A DNA stretch of 64,000 nt, taken from assembly GCA_016709545.1 (NCBI GenBank), contig JADJMO010000026.1:62001-126000 (forward strand). The letters are read 5' to 3'. Below are positions 62,893 through 64,000 of this stretch, piece by piece. A program made the position numbers and the translations under genes. Numbering within the stretch: the first letter of the stretch is position 1; each line of letters starts with the position of its first letter. This DNA comes from Myxococcales bacterium (GTDB taxonomy: Bacteria > Myxococcota_A > Polyangia > Polyangiales > JADJMO01). Under the pieces are notes generated by a model. It saw only the letters and a program-made list of their open reading frames with translations. It was not told the DNA's origin and did no database searches.

Positions 62893-64000
62893 TGGCGGTC
62901 CGCGCGGGCGACTCGCACAACTTCGGCCGCCACGTCGTGGTCGGCGAGCGGTGGGTTCACAAGCCGCGCGCGATCCTGTGGGAGTGGCTCGTGCTCTCGG
63001 CCGAGAGCCCCCTCCGCACGCTGCTCGCCGAGGCGGCCACGCGCGACGGCCTCGGCGCGCTCTTCGATTTCCTCCCCGACCTCGCGTTCACCACGCCCGA
63101 GGCGCGCGACGGCGGCCAGGTGGAGCGCGTGGTGCTCGAGCCCCTCCCGGAGACCCTGCCCGCCGACCAGCGCCGCGAGCTCGCGCGCATCGTCGGCCGC
63201 GCGCTCGCCCTGTTCGCCTGGCTCGGCGTCTCCGATCTGCACTGGGAGAACCTCGTGATCGGCGCCGGCGCGCGCGGGCAGGTGGTGTTCGCGCCCCTCG
63301 ACGTCGAGATGATCCTCGGAGACTTCGGCCTCCCGACCGAGACCAAGCTCCTGCCCGACCCCGACCCGGAGTACGCGGCGGTGTGCCAGCACGCGTGCGG
63401 CGTGCGGCGCGTGTTGCCCTGGCTCGGCAAGCCCGTCGACGCCGGCGACCTGGTCGCGATGGCCGCCGCGTACCGCGCGACGCTCGCCTTCCTCGACCGC
63501 CACGCCGCCGAGATCGCCGCCGTGTTCACCGCGCTCCCCGCGCTCGCGACCACGCCGATCCGTGTGTGCCTGCGCGGCACCGAGGAGTACGTGCGCGCGC
63601 GCGCCGAGCCGCTGTGGCCCCCGCTGCTCGCCGCCGAGTCCGAGCAGCTCGCGCGCGGGGACATCCCCTACTTCTTCCGCCTCCACGGCGCCCGCGGCAT
63701 CCACTGGTTCGCCGACGCGTCGCTCACCGAGGTGGCGCGGTTGCCGCTCGAGGGCGACGTCCCGCAGCTCGATCCGATTTTGCCGCTCGCGCGCGCGCTC
63801 CGCGGCAAGCACCGCAAGAAGCTGCGCGAGGAGGGCCTCTTCACCGTGATCGGGGCCTTCGACCACCCGAGCCTGAAGGGCCGCCACGAGGAGGGTTCCG
63901 TCGCCGTCACGTTCCAGGCGCGCACCCTGATCGTCGAGGTGCGGGGTCAGGAGCTCGAGGCACGCCGCGATCTGTCCGCGTTCGTGAGCAGCGTGTATCT
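62892..64000 (+). CDS. Stand-alone LanM-like dehydratase (DUF4135-like) protein, 3' end outside the window
   Basis: At least 369 residues, open to the window edge. The ATG overlaps the rsmE stop (TGATG). Motifs match the LanM lanthipeptide dehydratase domain in order: GDSHNFGRHV (Asp7, His9), VHKPR (Lys24), GVSDLHWENL (Asp115, His117, Asn120), APLDVEM (Asp137, Glu139), and IRVCLRGTEEY (Arg224 and Thr230, spaced as the elimination pair of LanM enzymes) with LARGDIPYFF. The protein starts directly at the first motif and so lacks the N-terminal part of LanM. Whether a LanC cyclase follows cannot be seen. No precursor peptide gene is visible nearby. Function as kinase/dehydratase is inferred. Confidence 0.7.
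   Translation, partial: MAVRAGDSHNFGRHVVVGERWVHKPRAILWEWLVLSAESPLRTLLAEAATRDGLGALFDFLPDLAFTTPEARDGGQVERVVLEPLPETLPADQRRELARIVGRALALFAWLGVSDLHWENLVIGAGARGQVVFAPLDVEMILGDFGLPTETKLLPDPDPEYAAVCQHACGVRRVLPWLGKPVDAGDLVAMAAAYRATLAFLDRHAAEIAAVFTALPALATTPIRVCLRGTEEYVRARAEPLWPPLLAAESEQLARGDIPYFFRLHGARGIHWFADASLTEVARLPLEGDVPQLDPILPLARALRGKHRKKLREEGLFTVIGAFDHPSLKGRHEEGSVAVTFQARTLIVEVRGQELEARRDLSAFVSSVY

Overview
The window is very GC-rich chromosomal DNA (roughly 70% GC or more) with dense, mostly short operons. Ser/Thr protein kinases, an FHA-sigma54 activator, many secreted lipoproteins (several Cys-rich or beta-propeller-like), a TIGR02996-type protein and large hypothetical proteins suggest a myxobacterium (Myxococcota, Polyangia-like). 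This is inferred from gene content; there is no rRNA in the window.

Layout. 1-13 kb: secreted glycoside hydrolases (GH31, cut by the left edge; GH5), an SCP2-alpha/beta hydrolase broken by a 1.5-kb G/C-only tract, an M13 metallopeptidase, a Cys-rich lipoprotein, an MBL hydrolase, a TlpA-like redoxin and an FAA-family hydrolase. 13-26 kb: a tRNA-Ser(UGA) abutting a methyltransferase gene, a Ser/Thr kinase, rpoZ, two large surface lipoproteins, mutS, a small beta-barrel protein, and rplM-rpsI with a clear terminator. 26-38 kb: envelope proteins, a PP2C-cyclic nucleotide-binding fusion followed by a FecR-like lipoprotein, a LigD-like polymerase with a degenerate ligase domain coupled to an FAD/GcvT oxidoreductase, a Fis-type response regulator divergent from an FHA-sigma54 activator, and a tandem LuxR-HTH protein. 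38-53 kb: a kinase fused to a polytopic membrane region, a secreted nuclease/sphingomyelinase-like lipoprotein, metabolic enzymes, a nickel/cobalt-type transporter, an O-acyltransferase and an ArsR-SRPBCC pair with its operator. 53-64 kb: a histone-tail/DUF5713-like gene, a RAYT-type transposase, an amidohydrolase, a TIGR02996-type gene, thioredoxin, a two-component system, rsmE and, running off the right edge, a stand-alone LanM-like dehydratase.

Regulation. At least 11 genes have a TAnnnT hexamer exactly 6 nt upstream of the start codon, and three more have it 7-9 nt upstream. This is what leaderless transcription would look like, and it also helped to choose starts.

Sequence quality. Two G/C-only tracts (about 2755-4267 and 53556-53648) and at least seven indels in G/C homopolymers or CG repeats break otherwise well-conserved genes. 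They look like sequencing or assembly errors rather than real decay, so the affected genes are described as probably intact in the organism.

The best candidates for new biology are the solo LanM-like dehydratase, the leaderless-promoter pattern, the kinase-membrane-GAF fusion, the dead-ligase LigD and a local family of intergenic repeats near a RAYT gene.
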